A stretch of 64,000 nt of DNA. Source: Desertimonas sp963786985 (GTDB lineage Bacteria > Actinomycetota > Acidimicrobiia > Acidimicrobiales > Ilumatobacteraceae). Location of the stretch: contig CAWBBL010000019.1 of NCBI GenBank assembly GCA_963786985.1, positions 62,001 through 126,000 of the forward strand, read 5' to 3'. Below are positions 1-8,732 of this stretch, piece after piece; the stretch's first letter is position 1, and each line of letters begins with the position of its first letter. Position numbers and translations under genes: made by a program. The notes below the pieces were generated by a model. The model had not been told where the DNA came from and made no database searches. It worked only from the letters and a program-made list of their open reading frames with translations.

Positions 1-625
1 CGCCCTGATGGAGACGGCGGAACAGCTCGAGTACCTCTTCCCCGCCCTCACTGTCGAGGGCTCCGGTCGGCTCGTCGGCGAGCACGACGGTGGGCTCATT
101 GGCCAGCGCTCTGGCAATTGCCAAGCGCTGACGCTGGCCGCCGGAGAGCACCCCCGGCGCCTGCCGCGCCTTGTCGCCGATGCCCAGCAGATCGAGCAGG
201 TCACGGGCACGCGACTCGGCGGCCCGACGCTTGCTGCCGGCGATCACCGCCGGCATGACCACGTTCTCCATCGCAGACATGCCCTCCAGCAGGTTGAAGA
301 ACTGGAAGACGATGCCGACGTGCTTGCGGCGCATGATCGCCAAGCGGCTCTCGTCCATGCCGGCGAGGGACTCCCCGGCGATGAGGACCTCGCCCTCGTC
401 GGGGACGTCGAGCCCGGCGACGAGGTTGAGGAGCGTCGACTTGCCGCATCCCGACGGACCCATCACGGCGACGAACTCGCCGTGGCCGATCTCGAGGTCG
501 GCACCACGCAACGCGCGCACCGGTGCGGTGTCCTGTTCGAACGTGCGGTACGCCGCGCGTACCTCGACGGCGAGCGCGGTCGCTGTCCGGGCTGCGTCGA
601 CGTGCGCTTGGGCCGTGATCGTCAT
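1..625 (-). CDS. ABC transporter ATP-binding protein (MacB/LolD type), 3' end cut by window
   Basis: The first 208 codons of an ABC ATPase are visible; the C-terminus lies beyond the left edge. Walker A GPSGCGKST is near residues 56-64, the signature LSGGQ near 160 and Walker B VVLADEP near 180. The insert FQFFNLL after the Q-loop and the short linker to the signature fit the MacB/LolD/FtsE-like family, which powers lipoprotein or peptide export with an FtsX-type permease; that partner would lie outside the window. The ATG at 625 overlaps the stop of the upstream cyclase gene as ATGA, and GGAAGGA lies about ten bases before it, so translation is probably coupled. The link to the signalling gene is by position only. 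Confidence 0.9.
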   Translation of the reverse strand, partial: MTITAQAHVDAARTATALAVEVRAAYRTFEQDTAPVRALRGADLEIGHGEFVAVMGPSGCGKSTLLNLVAGLDVPDEGEVLIAGESLAGMDESRLAIMRRKHVGIVFQFFNLLEGMSAMENVVMPAVIAGSKRRAAESRARDLLDLLGIGDKARQAPGVLSGGQRQRLAIARALANEPTVVLADEPTGALDSEGGEEVLELFRRLHQG

Positions 626-1947
626 GCTGGTCGATTCCTTCCAGGTTGTGGTCCGATGCGAAAGGCGACCACGGGGGAGTCACGACCCTTGACGAACTGG
701 GGTTCGAGCTTCTCCGCCTCCGCCGGCGGGTTGGCGAGCGCCTGCCAGGTCGCTTCGCTGAGCACAGTCTGCCCGGGTTCGGCGAATTGTTGCAGCCGCT
801 GGCAAAGATTGACCGCGTCGCCGACGAGTGTGTACTCCACTCGTTCTTCGCTGCCGAGCAGGGCCGCGGCCACCGCGCCGGTGCTCAAACCGATGCCGAG
901 GCCGAACGGCGCGCGTCCCTCGGCGGCCCACTCGGTGTTGACGACGAGCTGGGCCGCGTGCATCTCGGCCGCAGCCGCGAGGGCTCGCGACGCGTGGTCG
1001 TGGCTCACCTCCGGAGCGCCGAACACCGCCATCACCGCGTCCCCCACGTATTGCATCACCGTTCCGCCGACGCCAAGGATGGCACGATTCATCTCCGCCC
1101 GGTGACGGTTGAGCTGCTGCGCCAGCACCGCCGGGTCGGCGTGCTCGGCGATCGACGTGTAGCCACGGATGTCGCTCATCAACACGGTGACATTGAGACG
1201 CTCCGTCTCGCCGATGCCGTGGCCTCCGGCCAGTAGCTTGGCGCCGATCCCGGTAGGAAGGAGACGGCTCAGCGTCTCGCCCTGTTCCTCGCGCTCGACG
1301 ATGGCCTGGTGCAGCCGGCGCAGGCGGTCGAGGGCGCCGGCTTCACCAGCTGACACGCCTTCGGCGAGCTGCCGGAACAGACGCTCGACGCGGGCCTCGA
1401 TCGCGGCCGTCGTCGACCGTTCGACGCCGGCGATGGCTTTGATCGTGCGTCCGGTGGCGACCTGTTCGAGCAGCCGGTCGTCCTCGGGGGTCAGCCCGCC
1501 GGTGCGCCGCACCGGATTCATCAGCGCCGAGACGATCACCGGGTCGAGCATCGAGCCGCCAGTGGCAACCTCGCGGATCGCTCTCGCCAACTGATCGCCT
1601 TCGGCGATGCGGTCCTTGAGCAGATAGGCATATCCGGCCGACCCCTCCGACAACAGCGACACGGCGTAGTCGGGGTCGTCGAACTGGCTGAGAATCACGA
1701 TGCCAGTACCCGGGTGACGTTTGCGGATCTCTTTGGCGGCGTCGATGCCCTCGCGTTGGAAGTTGGGCGGCATGCGGATGTCGCTGACGACGACGTCGGG
1801 AGCCGTGCTGCTGGCGCCGGCGACCAACTCGTCGTAGTCCTCAGCAACCCCGACGATCTCGACGTCGACGTCGCGAGCGAGCATCGCCCGCACTCCCTCA
1901 CGGATGATGACGCTGTCGTCGGCCAGAAACACGGTGATCGCCCCCAC
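622..1947 (-). CDS. Response regulator-HTH-class III nucleotide cyclase
   Basis: This 441-residue protein has three parts. A receiver domain (1-125) has the acidic pair D10/D11, phosphoacceptor D56 and conserved K111. Residues about 150-200 resemble a degenerate NarL/LuxR helix-turn-helix (starts LTPEDDRLLEQV). A class III cyclase domain (about 250-420) has metal aspartates D259 and D303 and transition-state residues N380 and R384. The base-selecting position before GD is Q rather than the usual lysine, so cAMP versus cGMP cannot be read off. I chose the GTG at 1947 because the receiver fold begins right after it; an in-frame ATG at 1995 would add 16 residues. It is divergent from a cyclic-nucleotide-binding gene, which suggests a local second-messenger circuit. 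Confidence 0.85.
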   Translation of the reverse strand: MGAITVFLADDSVIIREGVRAMLARDVDVEIVGVAEDYDELVAGASSTAPDVVVSDIRMPPNFQREGIDAAKEIRKRHPGTGIVILSQFDDPDYAVSLLSEGSAGYAYLLKDRIAEGDQLARAIREVATGGSMLDPVIVSALMNPVRRTGGLTPEDDRLLEQVATGRTIKAIAGVERSTTAAIEARVERLFRQLAEGVSAGEAGALDRLRRLHQAIVEREEQGETLSRLLPTGIGAKLLAGGHGIGETERLNVTVLMSDIRGYTSIAEHADPAVLAQQLNRHRAEMNRAILGVGGTVMQYVGDAVMAVFGAPEVSHDHASRALAAAAEMHAAQLVVNTEWAAEGRAPFGLGIGLSTGAVAAALLGSEERVEYTLVGDAVNLCQRLQQFAEPGQTVLSEATWQALANPPAEAEKLEPQFVKGRDSPVVAFRIGPQPGRNRPA

Positions 1948-2052
1948 GCCAGCAACACAACCAATCGACGCCACTGAGCACCAGGGGACCACCATGCCTC
2001 CTGCGGTGGTGTCAGCCACACTGTGCGACGCATGCCAGTTCGCTGGTGCGGG

Positions 2053-2058
2053 TAGCCT
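2053..2058 (+). promoter_or_regulatory. Candidate -10 box for the CNB gene
   Basis: TAGCCT lies 49 bases before the ATG at 2108, in the 160-base divergent gap between the cyclase and CNB genes. A strong AGGAGG at 2096-2102 serves that ATG. No convincing -35 was seen. Confidence 0.35.
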
Positions 2059-2107
2059 CCGACGCTCACGATCGGCAGAGGCAGTTGGCGGAACACAGGA
2101 GGTTGCC

Positions 2108-3127
2108 ATGCGCGTGGAAGGCTCGGTCACGAGCGTCTCGTGGATCCCATCGGAAGCGGTCGCCGGTATGACCAAAAGCGTCTTCGAGGTGGGGTTCAGC
2201 CATTACGACGACGCCCCGCCCGACGACATCGGTCCTGACATCCCGGCAACGTTGGAGGCGTTGCGGGCTGCCGACCGGCTGCGTTTCGCCAATCACCTGG
2301 CGGCCTTTGCCGAGTTCGCCGACGACGGCTCCGTCGTCGACGCCGGCTATCGCGGCGGCGGGATGATCGGCTCGACGACCGTACGGCTCGGCAAGCGGTT
2401 CGCGGTGGCTGCGGTCAGCCTTCCCGACCGGCAGCTGGAACCCGAGATCGGTGACGGCTGGGTTCGGTTCGTGCAATCAGCGGGTGGACGGACGGGCATC
2501 CCCACACCCCGCGCCGTTCGACATGCGCCGTTCGTCCAGTACTTCGCCCCGATCGCGTGGTCAACGCTGGGGTTGACGGTGCACGCCGACGGGCGCAGTG
2601 AGTGCCGGCTCGTCGGGGCGTCGCCGTTTCCGCGTCACTGGGTCTACGACGCGGCAGGTGCACTGGTCGCCAAGAGTGGTGTGATCGACTACAAGGACTG
2701 GGCGGGGACGGCCTTCGGGAAGCACACGCCGTGGGGCGACGAGGAATCACCGGCGGTGGTCAGTGCGGTCGAGACGGCGCTCGAGCGAAAGCTCTCGGCG
2801 GTGATGATGCACGGCGCGGCCAAGCCGGCGATTCGCAAGGTCAAGCCGGGGGCCACCCTCACGGAGCAGGGCGCACCCGGCGGGGAGCTGTTCCTCCTCC
2901 TCGACGGAGTGCTGATCGTCGAGGTCGACGGCAGCGCCTTGGCCGAGGTCGGCCCGGGTGCCGTGCTGGGGGAGCGCGCCGAGCTCGAGGGAGGGGCGCG
3001 GACGTCCACGTTGCGGGCGCGTACCGCCTGTCGCGTCGCCGCGGTCCCGTTCGACGCCGTCGATCGCGACCAGCTGCTCCTGCTGTCTGCCGACCACCGT
3101 CACGAGGACGCGCCGGGCCAGACCTGA
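2108..3127 (+). CDS. Cyclic nucleotide-binding domain protein
   Basis: In this 339-residue protein the last 110 residues form a cyclic-nucleotide-binding (CRP-like) beta-roll. The phosphate-binding cassette is recognisable as LGERAELEGGARTST, with the Glu and Arg expected to contact ribose and phosphate. The N-terminal 220 residues match no family I know, and there is no helix-turn-helix, so it is not a CRP-type DNA binder. AGGAGG at 2096-2102 fixes the ATG. It is divergent from the receiver-cyclase gene and lies 12 bases upstream of an MBL hydrolase gene, so it is probably an effector or sensor in the same cNMP circuit. Confidence 0.75.
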   Translation: MRVEGSVTSVSWIPSEAVAGMTKSVFEVGFSHYDDAPPDDIGPDIPATLEALRAADRLRFANHLAAFAEFADDGSVVDAGYRGGGMIGSTTVRLGKRFAVAAVSLPDRQLEPEIGDGWVRFVQSAGGRTGIPTPRAVRHAPFVQYFAPIAWSTLGLTVHADGRSECRLVGASPFPRHWVYDAAGALVAKSGVIDYKDWAGTAFGKHTPWGDEESPAVVSAVETALERKLSAVMMHGAAKPAIRKVKPGATLTEQGAPGGELFLLLDGVLIVEVDGSALAEVGPGAVLGERAELEGGARTSTLRARTACRVAAVPFDAVDRDQLLLLSADHRHEDAPGQT

Positions 3128-3139
3128 TAGGAACGGGCA

Positions 3140-3976
3140 ATGCGCCTGCACCTGTGCGGCGTGCGTGGTTCGACCCCCGCACCCGGTCCGGCGTTCGCCC
3201 GCGTCGGAGGGCACACGTCGTGCGTCGCCGTTGCCCATCGCGCCGAGCCGGCGCCGCGACTGTTGCTCGACGGCGGGACCGGGCTGCGGCGCGTCGCTGA
3301 GCTGCTCGACGGTGGTCCGTTCGAAGGCGCCCTGCTGCTCGGCCACCTGCACTGGGACCACACCCAGGGGATCCCGTTCTTCGCGGCCGGTGACCGCCCC
3401 GACGCTCGCGTCGACGTCCATCTGCCGGTCGCTGACGGGGACGCCGCCCACGGGCTCGACGGGTTGATGGCTCCTCCGTTCTTTCCGATCGAGGCCAGTG
3501 AGCTACACGGTCGGTGGTCGTTCCAGGCCCTCGACGAGGGATCGCTGGAGGTCGAAGAATTCACGGTGCTGGTTCGCGAGATCCCGCACACCGGCGGGCG
3601 GACGTTCGGCTTCCGGGTCGGCGACGGCGACGGAACGATCGCCTACATCTCCGATCACGGCCCGATCGCCCTCGGGTCCGGCCCCGACGGGTGGGGCCCG
3701 TACCACGACGCCGTGTGCGAGCTCACCGATGGCGTCGACGTGTTGCTCCACGATGCCCAGTTCACCGCCGCCGAACTCGCCGACCGGCCGCACTTCGGTC
3801 ACTCGGCGGCGGACTACGCCGTCGCTCTGGCGGAGCGTTGCCACGTCGATCGGCTGCTGCTCTACCACCACGACCCCGATCGCACCGACGACGAGGTCGA
3901 CGCCCTCGTCGACGAGTACCGCGGGTCACCGGTGAAGGTTGCCGCCGCCGTCGAGGGCGACGTCATCGAGGTCTGA
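3140..3976 (+). CDS. MBL-fold metallohydrolase
   Basis: This 278-residue protein is a complete metallo-beta-lactamase fold of the RNase Z/PhnP/cyclic-phosphodiesterase type. The metal motif HLHWDH (H69, H71, D73, H74) is intact. Further ligands are a histidine in IPHTGG, the aspartate in LLHDAQF and a late histidine in LLLYHHD. The start resembles the family's usual MxLxxCGxRGS opening. It lies 12 bases after the CNB gene and is probably cotranscribed. Phosphodiester or cyclic-nucleotide hydrolysis would fit the neighbours, but the substrate is an inference. Confidence 0.8.
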   Translation: MRLHLCGVRGSTPAPGPAFARVGGHTSCVAVAHRAEPAPRLLLDGGTGLRRVAELLDGGPFEGALLLGHLHWDHTQGIPFFAAGDRPDARVDVHLPVADGDAAHGLDGLMAPPFFPIEASELHGRWSFQALDEGSLEVEEFTVLVREIPHTGGRTFGFRVGDGDGTIAYISDHGPIALGSGPDGWGPYHDAVCELTDGVDVLLHDAQFTAAELADRPHFGHSAADYAVALAERCHVDRLLLYHHDPDRTDDEVDALVDEYRGSPVKVAAAVEGDVIEV

Positions 3977-3983
3977 CTTCGGC

Positions 3984-4028
3984 TTGCGTCAGCCCGACGG
4001 CTCACAATGAGTCGTTCATCAGACGCAA
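3984..4028. repeat. Palindromic repeat family F, copy 1
   Basis: This element begins TTGCGTCAGCC and ends TCAGACGCAAA, so the ends are inverted copies. It lies between the convergent MBL and RND genes, where it could act as a terminator. The 3' 19 bases recur with two mismatches at 6630-6648. Confidence 0.5.
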
Positions 4029-4032
4029 ACCG

Positions 4033-6537
4033 TCAGCTGCCAGGTGCCGGGGCGGTGTCGGTGCCCGGGCCGGCGTGCTCGTAGGGCGTCGCGATGAACG
4101 GAGCGGGCTCCTTGATCAGGCCGCGGGACACCCAACCACGGCGCTCCGCCCACACGAGCAGCGGAGGCAGCACGACGAGGGCGCTGAGCAACGCGACCGT
4201 GACGTTCATGGCGACGACTCGTCCGAAGTCGCGCAGCAACGGCAGCGTCGAGAACGACAACACCGCAACCCCGGCAATGGCTGTCAGGCCGGAGACGATG
4301 AAGGCCCGGCCGGTGCGCCCGGCGACGACGTCGACCGCTTCCTGCGGTTCGATGCCGCGGGCGCGTTCCTCGACGAAGCGCAACAGGATCAACGAGGTGA
4401 ACTCGGTGCAGGTGGCGATGACGAGTGGTCCGCCGACCGCCGTCATCGGGCTGAGGTTGAACCCGGCGATCCACGCAACCAGCGACGCCGCACCGACGGC
4501 AATCGCCACGGGAACGAGCGACAGCAGCGCGCGGATGACCGAACGAAGTCGCACCGCGAGGAACAGGAACACGAACAGCATCGCCAGGTACGTGAGCAGG
4601 ACGCGGTTCGCTTCGAGGTTCTCGAGCAGACCGACGCCGACGACAGCCAGTCCCGACGGAGTGGCCTGTGTGCCCTCCGGCGGCGCGATGTTGTCACGCA
4701 CGTCGTTGACGATGACGGCGAGGTCCTCGATCGATCCGGGACTGACCCGGAACACGATGTTGCCGGCCGTCCCGTCGGGTACGACGAGGCTGGCTTGGAT
4801 GTCCGCCGGGGCCACCGCCCAGCCCAGCTCGGCCTCGGCGCCGGTCGGCGCGATGCTGCCGAAGCCGTCGAGGTAGGTGATGTCCGACAGCACCTGTTCG
4901 ATGCTGTTCGCCGTCAGCAGCTGGCGTGGCGCGCCGGATTGTGGACCGAACTTGTCGAACTGCTCGATGCGGAAGTCGTGCATCCACTGCAGGTTCTCGT
5001 TGGTGTACAGATCGTCGGTCTCGACGAAGACGCCGAGCTCCCCGGACGTGCCGACTTCATCCTCGATCGTGTGGATGTCCTGCACGGTCTGGGACGACTG
5101 GTCGACCCACTCGATCGGGTCGGTCTGCAGTTGCAGGTCGTCCTCGACGGCGATGCCGCCGATGAAGATTGCCACGCTGGCGACGGCCAGCGGGATCGCC
5201 CACACCTGTGGCAACGACCCGAGCCAGACAGTCAGCCGGCCGAGCGCGCCTTGCCGGAAGTCACGACCGGTGGTCGGCGAGCGGTACTCGCGGATGCCCA
5301 GGGCGGCGAGCGGCATGACGATCGAATTGAGACAGATCACGGCGATGCCCACGGCGAGAAGCAGACCGAAGTCGCGGAGCATCGGCACCTGGGCGAAGCG
5401 CAGGGCGAGGAAGGCAAAGATGGCGTCGAACGTCACGACGAGGAGTGCTGGTCCGAGGTTGCGCGCCGTCTCCTGCATCGGATGATCGGAGCGGTCGAGG
5501 ATCACCTCCTCCTCGACGCGCGCGTGCAACTGGATGGCGTAGTCGATGCCCACACCGAGCATCACCGGAAGTCCGGCGATCGTCACGATCGTCAGCGGGA
5601 TGCCCAGGTAGCCGGCGAGGCCAAAAGCCCAGACGACGCCGACGAGGATCACGGCCAGAGGGAGGAGTCGCCAGCGGACGTCGAACAGCACGAGCAGGAT
5701 CAGCGTCATGATCGCCACGGCGATGCCGCCGAGCATCAGCATCCCCCCGCGTAGGTAGTGGTTGATGTCGTCGAGGAGGATCGGCGCTCCGGTCGCCGTG
5801 ACGGTGGCGTTCGGGAACGAGAGCTCGTTCATCCGCTCCATCGCCGCGACGGCCAGCACGCCCTCGTCGTCGATCGACAGGTTGCCGGGGAGGCGAACGA
5901 CGATCGAGGCGTGGCTGGGGTCGTTGAGGAACGTCAACTGCGATCGGCGGATCGCCCCGGTGTTGTCGAACAGCAGGAAATCGATCCAGTCCGGATTGTC
6001 GATCGTGCGCTCGTCGGGAGGGATTTCGCCGGCCCGTTCGAGGGTGCGCACGGAGTCCTCCTGCCGGGCCGTCGCCTCGTCGCTCCCCGGCTCGGCCTCG
6101 GCGAGTGCGCGCAGGGTGATCGTCCCGGCGATCCCGCGGGTCGGGTCACCGCCCGGCGTGTCGCCCTGGACCAGCGTGTCGGTGTACTCCAGCACCGTCA
6201 GCGGGGTGATCACCGAGACGTAGGCGTCGTCGGCCATCAGGTCGTCGTGCAGTGACCGGAATTGGGTGATCCCGTCGGCGTCGAACAACTCGTCGATGGT
6301 GTGGCCGTCATCCATCGTGATCAGCCCGAGCATCGCCTGGCCACCGAAGAGGTCCTGGTAGGCGACGTTCTCGATGTACACCTCGTCGTCCTTGTTGAGG
6401 TAGCTGTCCTGCCCGGTGGCGAACTCGAGACGGGTGATCCCGAAGCCGAGGACGAGGGTGAGGATCAGTCCGACGAGGGCGACCAATCCGGCCCGCTTAC
6501 CCAGCTCGACGGCCAACCATGACCAGAATCGCTGCAT
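4033..6537 (-). CDS. RND/MMPL-type exporter (HAE3-like)
   Basis: This integral membrane protein of about 834 residues has the RND topology: one N-terminal helix, a large extracytoplasmic domain, five or six helices, then the same pattern repeated. The second half begins near the segment LGRLTVWLGSLPQVW. It resembles the hydrophobe/amphiphile efflux-3 and MMPL families, which move lipids, hopanoids or hydrophobic compounds by proton motive force. The start is either the ATG at 6537 or the GTG at 6540; a purine-rich AAAGGGG lies upstream. No membrane-fusion partner is adjacent, as expected for HAE3 proteins. Substrate unknown. Confidence 0.85.
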   Translation of the reverse strand: MQRFWSWLAVELGKRAGLVALVGLILTLVLGFGITRLEFATGQDSYLNKDDEVYIENVAYQDLFGGQAMLGLITMDDGHTIDELFDADGITQFRSLHDDLMADDAYVSVITPLTVLEYTDTLVQGDTPGGDPTRGIAGTITLRALAEAEPGSDEATARQEDSVRTLERAGEIPPDERTIDNPDWIDFLLFDNTGAIRRSQLTFLNDPSHASIVVRLPGNLSIDDEGVLAVAAMERMNELSFPNATVTATGAPILLDDINHYLRGGMLMLGGIAVAIMTLILLVLFDVRWRLLPLAVILVGVVWAFGLAGYLGIPLTIVTIAGLPVMLGVGIDYAIQLHARVEEEVILDRSDHPMQETARNLGPALLVVTFDAIFAFLALRFAQVPMLRDFGLLLAVGIAVICLNSIVMPLAALGIREYRSPTTGRDFRQGALGRLTVWLGSLPQVWAIPLAVASVAIFIGGIAVEDDLQLQTDPIEWVDQSSQTVQDIHTIEDEVGTSGELGVFVETDDLYTNENLQWMHDFRIEQFDKFGPQSGAPRQLLTANSIEQVLSDITYLDGFGSIAPTGAEAELGWAVAPADIQASLVVPDGTAGNIVFRVSPGSIEDLAVIVNDVRDNIAPPEGTQATPSGLAVVGVGLLENLEANRVLLTYLAMLFVFLFLAVRLRSVIRALLSLVPVAIAVGAASLVAWIAGFNLSPMTAVGGPLVIATCTEFTSLILLRFVEERARGIEPQEAVDVVAGRTGRAFIVSGLTAIAGVAVLSFSTLPLLRDFGRVVAMNVTVALLSALVVLPPLLVWAERRGWVSRGLIKEPAPFIATPYEHAGPGTDTAPAPGS

Positions 6538-6601
6538 CACCCGGGCCTGCCCCTTTCACGTCCCGACGTTGCAATGTAGGCGCGGGGCGCGGTGCGCCTC
6601 G

Positions 6602-6648
6602 TTGACGTCAGCCTGGCGACCGCTGCCGGGTCGTTCGTCTGACGCAAA
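6602..6648. repeat. Palindromic repeat family F, copy 2
   Basis: It starts TTGACGTCAGCC and ends GTCTGACGCAAA. The last 19 bases match the copy at 4010-4028 except for two positions. This copy lies in the divergent gap between the exporter and kinase starts, so it cannot be a plain convergent terminator. Confidence 0.45.
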
Positions 6649-6676
6649 TCGGGCGCGAGGTACCGTCGGGCGCATC

Positions 6677-7534
6677 GTGATCGACGAGCCGCTGCGCGGT
6701 GCCATCGCCGCCGAACTGGGCCACGAGGTGGTCAGCGCAGTGCGCGTCCGCGGCGGCGATGTGGCGAGCTCGTGGCGCGTCGACCTCGACGACGGCCGAC
6801 GTGTCTTCGCCAAGACCCATCCGACGGCACCACCTCTGTTCTTCTCCACCGAGGCCGCCGGCTTGCGCTGGCTCGCTGCCGCACAGGCGGTGGCGGTTCC
6901 CGCGGTGCTTGCTGTGCGCGACGAGCCCTCCAACCTCCTCGTTCTCGAGTGGATCGACGAGGGTCGCCGCAGCCCATCCGACGAATCACAGTTCGGCCGC
7001 CAGCTCGCCGAACTGCACCGGGCCGGTTCGCCCGTGTTCGGCCGGGAGGATCGTCGGACGACTGGCAGTCGAGGGTTGCCCAACGAGCCATGCGATGCGT
7101 GGGCCGAGTTCTACGGGACGCAGCGCCTGCTGCCGCTGGCCCGCCTCGCCCACGGCGTCCTGCCGCCGGCGGCGATCGCCGGCTTGGAATTGCTCGCCGG
7201 AAAGCTCGACGAGTTCGCCGCCGCCGACGAACCGCCCGCTCGACTGCACGGCGATCTGTGGGCCGGCAATCGAGTCGTCGATGCTCAGGGCGCCAGCTGG
7301 TTGATCGACCCCGCGGCGCACGGCGGGCACCGCGAGTTCGACCTGGCGATGATGCGTCTGTTCGGCGGCTTCGGTGACGCCGCGTTTGCGGCCTACGACG
7401 ACGTACATCCGCTCGCCGCAGGGTGGCCGGAGCGGATCGCCCTCCATCAGATCGCCCCCCTCGTGATCCACGCCGTGAAGTTCGGTGGCGGCTATGTCGG
7501 GGCGGCCGCGGCGGCGATCACGACCTACGTCTGA
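6677..7534 (+). CDS. Fructosamine kinase family protein
   Basis: This 285-residue protein belongs to the fructosamine/ketosamine-3-kinase family of the aminoglycoside phosphotransferase superfamily. It has the catalytic HGDLWAGN and the metal-binding IDPAAHGGHREFD, plus FAKTHP as the likely ATP lysine. Family members phosphorylate Amadori products on proteins or small amines, which deglycates them. Start: GTG at 6677, ten bases after a TACCGT box at 6661-6666, so the leader would be very short. The usual length is 285-300 residues, so it looks complete. It is monocistronic by position. Confidence 0.85.
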   Translation: MIDEPLRGAIAAELGHEVVSAVRVRGGDVASSWRVDLDDGRRVFAKTHPTAPPLFFSTEAAGLRWLAAAQAVAVPAVLAVRDEPSNLLVLEWIDEGRRSPSDESQFGRQLAELHRAGSPVFGREDRRTTGSRGLPNEPCDAWAEFYGTQRLLPLARLAHGVLPPAAIAGLELLAGKLDEFAAADEPPARLHGDLWAGNRVVDAQGASWLIDPAAHGGHREFDLAMMRLFGGFGDAAFAAYDDVHPLAAGWPERIALHQIAPLVIHAVKFGGGYVGAAAAAITTYV

Positions 7535-7631
7535 CCACTCGATCGCTCACCGAATCCTCGTCAGGCGCTCACAACTCCTTCACATCTCGGTCGCACTGTG
7601 GACGTCGTCCGACAACACAGGAGGAATGGAC

Positions 7632-8000
7632 ATGAACAGGAAATGGTTGCTCGGCATCGGGACCGGCGTCCTCGTGACTGCGGCACTGATTCTCGTCGGC
7701 GCCGGCGCCTACCGAGCTGGTGAGCGCAACTCCAACGACGTCGCGGTGATTCGCGAAGGCGGGGAGACCGTGCGCACCGTGATCGTCGACGACTGGCACC
7801 GCGGGGCCGGATTCTTTCCCGGCTTCTTCGTCTTCCCGCTGATCATCATCGGGATCGTGCTGCTCGTCGCCTCCCGGCGCCAGGCGTGGTACGGACCGCG
7901 TCCGTACCACGACGGATATGGCCCGAACGGTTCACTCGACGAGTGGCACCGTCGGGCGCACGGTGAGACCCGCACCGCCGCCGCCACCGGCTCCAGGTGA
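7632..8000 (+). CDS. Small two-helix membrane protein upstream of a two-component system
   Basis: This 122-residue protein has predicted membrane segments at about 5-26 and 60-82. The loop between them carries charged residues, and the hydrophilic tail is rich in Tyr, Pro and Gly. AGGAGGA at 7619-7625 gives good spacing to the ATG at 7632; the in-frame ATG at 7626 is too close. It lies 39 bases before a response regulator and kinase pair and may be an accessory or target of that system. No family recognised. Confidence 0.65.
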   Translation: MNRKWLLGIGTGVLVTAALILVGAGAYRAGERNSNDVAVIREGGETVRTVIVDDWHRGAGFFPGFFVFPLIIIGIVLLVASRRQAWYGPRPYHDGYGPNGSLDEWHRRAHGETRTAAATGSR

Positions 8001-8039
8001 CGGCTGACCGTCACCCGCGGACGTCGCCGACGAAGCATC

Positions 8040-8732
8040 ATGTCCAGCATGGTTCACGTGCTCGTCGTCGACGACGAGCCACGAATCGTCGAGGTCGTCC
8101 GCGACTACCTCGCCGACGCCGGCTATCGGGTCTCCACGGCCAGGTCGGGGGATGAAGCGCTGCGCCACGTGCGCTCGATCACCCCCGACCTCGTCGTGCT
8201 CGACCTCGGACTGCCGGGAATGGATGGTCTCGACGTCGCCCGCGCCGTGCGCCAGACGTCGAACGTGCCGATCATCATGCTCACGGCGCGGTCCGACGAG
8301 GCGGATCGCGTCGCCGGCTTGGAGCTCGGCGCCGACGATTACGTCGCCAAGCCGTTCAGCCCTCGCGAGTTGCTCGCCCGGATCCGCGCCGTGCTCCGCC
8401 GCACGGCGTCCGCCTCGTCCACCCCGGATGGGCCGTTCGTCGTCGGCGAGTTGGCCGTCGACCCGACGCGTCGCCGGGTCACGGTCGCCGACGCGGCGGT
8501 CGAGCTCACCGCCACGGAGTTCGATCTTCTCGCCCTGATGGTCGCCGCGCCTGGTCGGGTGTTCACACGCCGTCAGCTGCTCGAGGCGATCCACGGGGTC
8601 GCCGTCGATGCCGGCGAGCGGGCGATCGATGCCCACGTCAAGAACATCCGTCGCAAGATCGAGGGCGATCACCGTCGCCCGCAGCTGTTGCTGACGGTGC
8701 ACGGGGTTGGCTACCGGCTGGCGGATCGATGA
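8040..8732 (+). CDS. OmpR/PhoB-family response regulator
   Basis: This 230-residue regulator has a receiver domain (VVDDEP acidic pair, phosphoacceptor Asp in VVLDLGLPG, conserved Lys in VAKPFSP) and a C-terminal winged helix ending in HGVGYRL. The effector domain typically binds tandem direct repeats. The stop overlaps the kinase start as ATGA, so the pair is cotranslated. The start may be the ATG at 8040 or the one at 8049; neither has a strong ribosome-binding site. No target promoter is evident. Confidence 0.92.
   Translation: MSSMVHVLVVDDEPRIVEVVRDYLADAGYRVSTARSGDEALRHVRSITPDLVVLDLGLPGMDGLDVARAVRQTSNVPIIMLTARSDEADRVAGLELGADDYVAKPFSPRELLARIRAVLRRTASASSTPDGPFVVGELAVDPTRRRVTVADAAVELTATEFDLLALMVAAPGRVFTRRQLLEAIHGVAVDAGERAIDAHVKNIRRKIEGDHRRPQLLLTVHGVGYRLADR

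Noticed and set aside
3514..5754. 746-residue plus-strand ORF
   Set aside because: It is antisense to the RND exporter and full of Arg/Asp/His/Gln, typical of a shadow frame in high-GC DNA.
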